From NCBI GenBank assembly GCA_910588865.1, contig CAJUSJ010000130.1:1-6440 (forward strand): 6,440 nucleotides of DNA. The letters are read 5' to 3'. Source of the DNA: an uncultured Lachnospiraceae bacterium (GTDB lineage: Bacteria; Bacillota; Clostridia; Lachnospirales; Lachnospiraceae). The position numbers were made by a program, and so were the translations under genes. Positions 5,539-6,440 of this stretch are shown in pieces. How positions within the stretch are numbered: the first letter of the stretch is position 1; every line of letters starts with the position of its first letter. The notes beneath the pieces were generated by a model. That model was not told the origin of the DNA. It saw nothing but the letters and a program-made list of their open reading frames with translations, and did not search any database.

Positions 5539-6222
5539 TTATCTTGCGGGCATCTGAAAATCTTTCAATGCCTGGTTAAGAAAATCATTAAAGGGTTTCA
5601 TAATACGAAACAGCCGTACTGCCTCTGCCAGAAACCGTTCCCCGCCAGCGACCGTATCATCACTGACCGGATATTCCAGATACCAGCTTTTAAACTTCAA
5701 AAACTCCGCTTGCGGATGCTCTCTGTCATAACCGGCAGGCACATTTTTCAGTGCGGTTCCCCTCACGGAAAACTCCTTCTGGAACTCAGGATTATGAAGG
5801 ATACTCTCCCATTCTCCGCCATTTGCCGCGATATGATCCCGGACCATGGTAGTGGCATCTTTGAACGAAGCCGCGAACAGCCCTCCGCCAAGGAAGGACT
5901 GTCCCCCTGGTTTGATCATCAGATAGTATCCGACCGGCACAGGCAGTTTCCCTCCAGGGCCGATATGTGCCCGGAATGCCGGATGATAAGGCGACTTGTC
6001 ATGGCTGAAACGGGTATCCCTCACCAGCTTAAAAGTCAGCTCTTTCGCCTCTCCAGGCAAAATGCTTCTGTCAAATTTTCCGATCCCCAAAACCAACTCC
6101 CCCACCAGTGCCTCAAACTGAGCATTTGCCTCTTTGTATTCTGTCTTATGGGCATGGTACCATTCCCGATTATTATTTTCACTTAAGCTTTTCAGGTAGC
6201 TCAAAATCAACCGCGTATTCAT
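5539..6222 (-). CDS. DUF2461 family protein (TIGR02453-like)
   Basis: The protein has 227 residues, the usual length for the family. From the minus-strand ATG at 6220-6222, an AGGAAGGAG site about five bases upstream supports the start. Family landmarks in order are YLKSLSENNNREWYHAHK (9-26), the RDTRFSHDKSPYHPAFRAHI block (68-87), GYYLMIKPGG (98-107), SFLGGGLF (109-116), and FLKFKSWYLEYPV (174-186). There is no signal peptide or membrane segment, so it is probably cytosolic. The family is widespread in bacteria and in some fungi, and no biochemical role is firmly known to me. It reads complete, with no missing block. It lies 56 bases after the end of another minus-strand gene and may share its transcript. 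Confidence 0.95.
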   Translation of the reverse strand: MNTRLILSYLKSLSENNNREWYHAHKTEYKEANAQFEALVGELVLGIGKFDRSILPGEAKELTFKLVRDTRFSHDKSPYHPAFRAHIGPGGKLPVPVGYYLMIKPGGQSFLGGGLFAASFKDATTMVRDHIAANGGEWESILHNPEFQKEFSVRGTALKNVPAGYDREHPQAEFLKFKSWYLEYPVSDDTVAGGERFLAEAVRLFRIMKPFNDFLNQALKDFQMPAR

Positions 6223-6278
6223 AAATCTCCTTCCTGCTTTGCGGACTCCCTTCCAAAACGCGTGGAGCCTGCTGTTTC

Positions 6279-6440
6279 TTAGTTGTTCCCGACAACGGAA
6301 AACAAAGCCCCGTTTAAAAATTCTTTGATAAACTGTTTCAGGTTTTCCGGGGATTGATAAGTTCCGCAGAAGGAAAATTCCTGTGACAGGTCATCGATCT
6401 CCTCCATGGCCTCCTTTACATCCAGTATCACCTGGGCAGG
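6279..6440 (-). CDS. C-terminal end of an unrecognised minus-strand protein (5' partial)
   Basis: From the right edge, an open minus-strand frame gives 53 residues to a TAA at 6279-6281: PAQVILDVKEAMEEIDDLSQ, then EFSFCGTYQSPENLKQFIKE, then FLNGALFSVVGNN. The peptide has regular helical spacing and ordinary codon use, so it is very likely real coding sequence. No family is recognisable from this tail. Its start lies outside the window. The 56-base gap to the DUF2461 start has no terminator hairpin, so the two may be co-transcribed. Confidence 0.65.
   Translation of the reverse strand, partial: PAQVILDVKEAMEEIDDLSQEFSFCGTYQSPENLKQFIKEFLNGALFSVVGNN

Noticed and set aside
5188..6186. A 332-codon plus-strand open frame
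   Set aside because: Only its part around 5275-5469 is real protein homology. Before that it is antisense to the GyrI-like remnant, and after 5539 it is antisense to the clear DUF2461 gene, so it is not one gene.
1..6440. CRISPR arrays, tRNA or rRNA genes, transposase genes
   Set aside because: No regularly spaced repeats, tRNA-like cloverleaf with a T-loop, rRNA segments or transposase catalytic motifs were seen on either strand.

Overview
The window looks like an accessory chromosomal region of a Gram-positive gut Clostridium relative, most likely Lachnospiraceae. This inference rests on roughly even base composition, strong AGGAGG-type ribosome binding sites, a Lachnospiraceae-type lipoprotein, and SMI1/KNR4 and DUF2461 proteins of the kind found in that family. 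No database search was possible, so family names rest on recognition of motifs.

Layout: the left edge (2-124) is the C-terminal tail of an unrecognised gene. After a 133-base gap comes a tightly packed plus-strand cluster (258-3042). It holds a 335-residue protein with a DUF4304-like C-terminal half, a 56-residue helical protein overlapping its end, a small gene that appears frameshifted at a 7-base repeat, and a 490-residue SMI1/KNR4 protein with a long helical extension. The small overlaps and gaps suggest one translationally coupled operon. SMI1/KNR4 and DUF4304-like proteins are frequent immunity proteins of polymorphic toxin systems, so an immunity-gene operon is the best guess, although no toxin gene lies in the window.

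The middle (3043-4932) carries a short AT-rich spacer, a collapsed pseudogene (3154-3614) and an intact lipoprotein gene (3643-4932) of the same family. The pseudogene keeps the start, a middle block and the C-terminal end of the intact relative, and has lost two blocks in between.

The right part (4947-5514) is a gene graveyard. A GyrI-like effector-binding remnant on the minus strand abuts a remnant of a class D beta-lactamase/BlaR1-type penicillin-binding domain on the plus strand. The latter is cut off exactly where an 18-base-arm inverted repeat begins. An intact minus-strand DUF2461 gene (5539-6222) follows, preceded by the 3' end of an unrecognised minus-strand gene (6279-6440). The window therefore combines one live immunity-like operon, a live lipoprotein gene, a conserved DUF2461 gene and at least three decayed genes, which is the pattern of a rearrangement-prone accessory locus.
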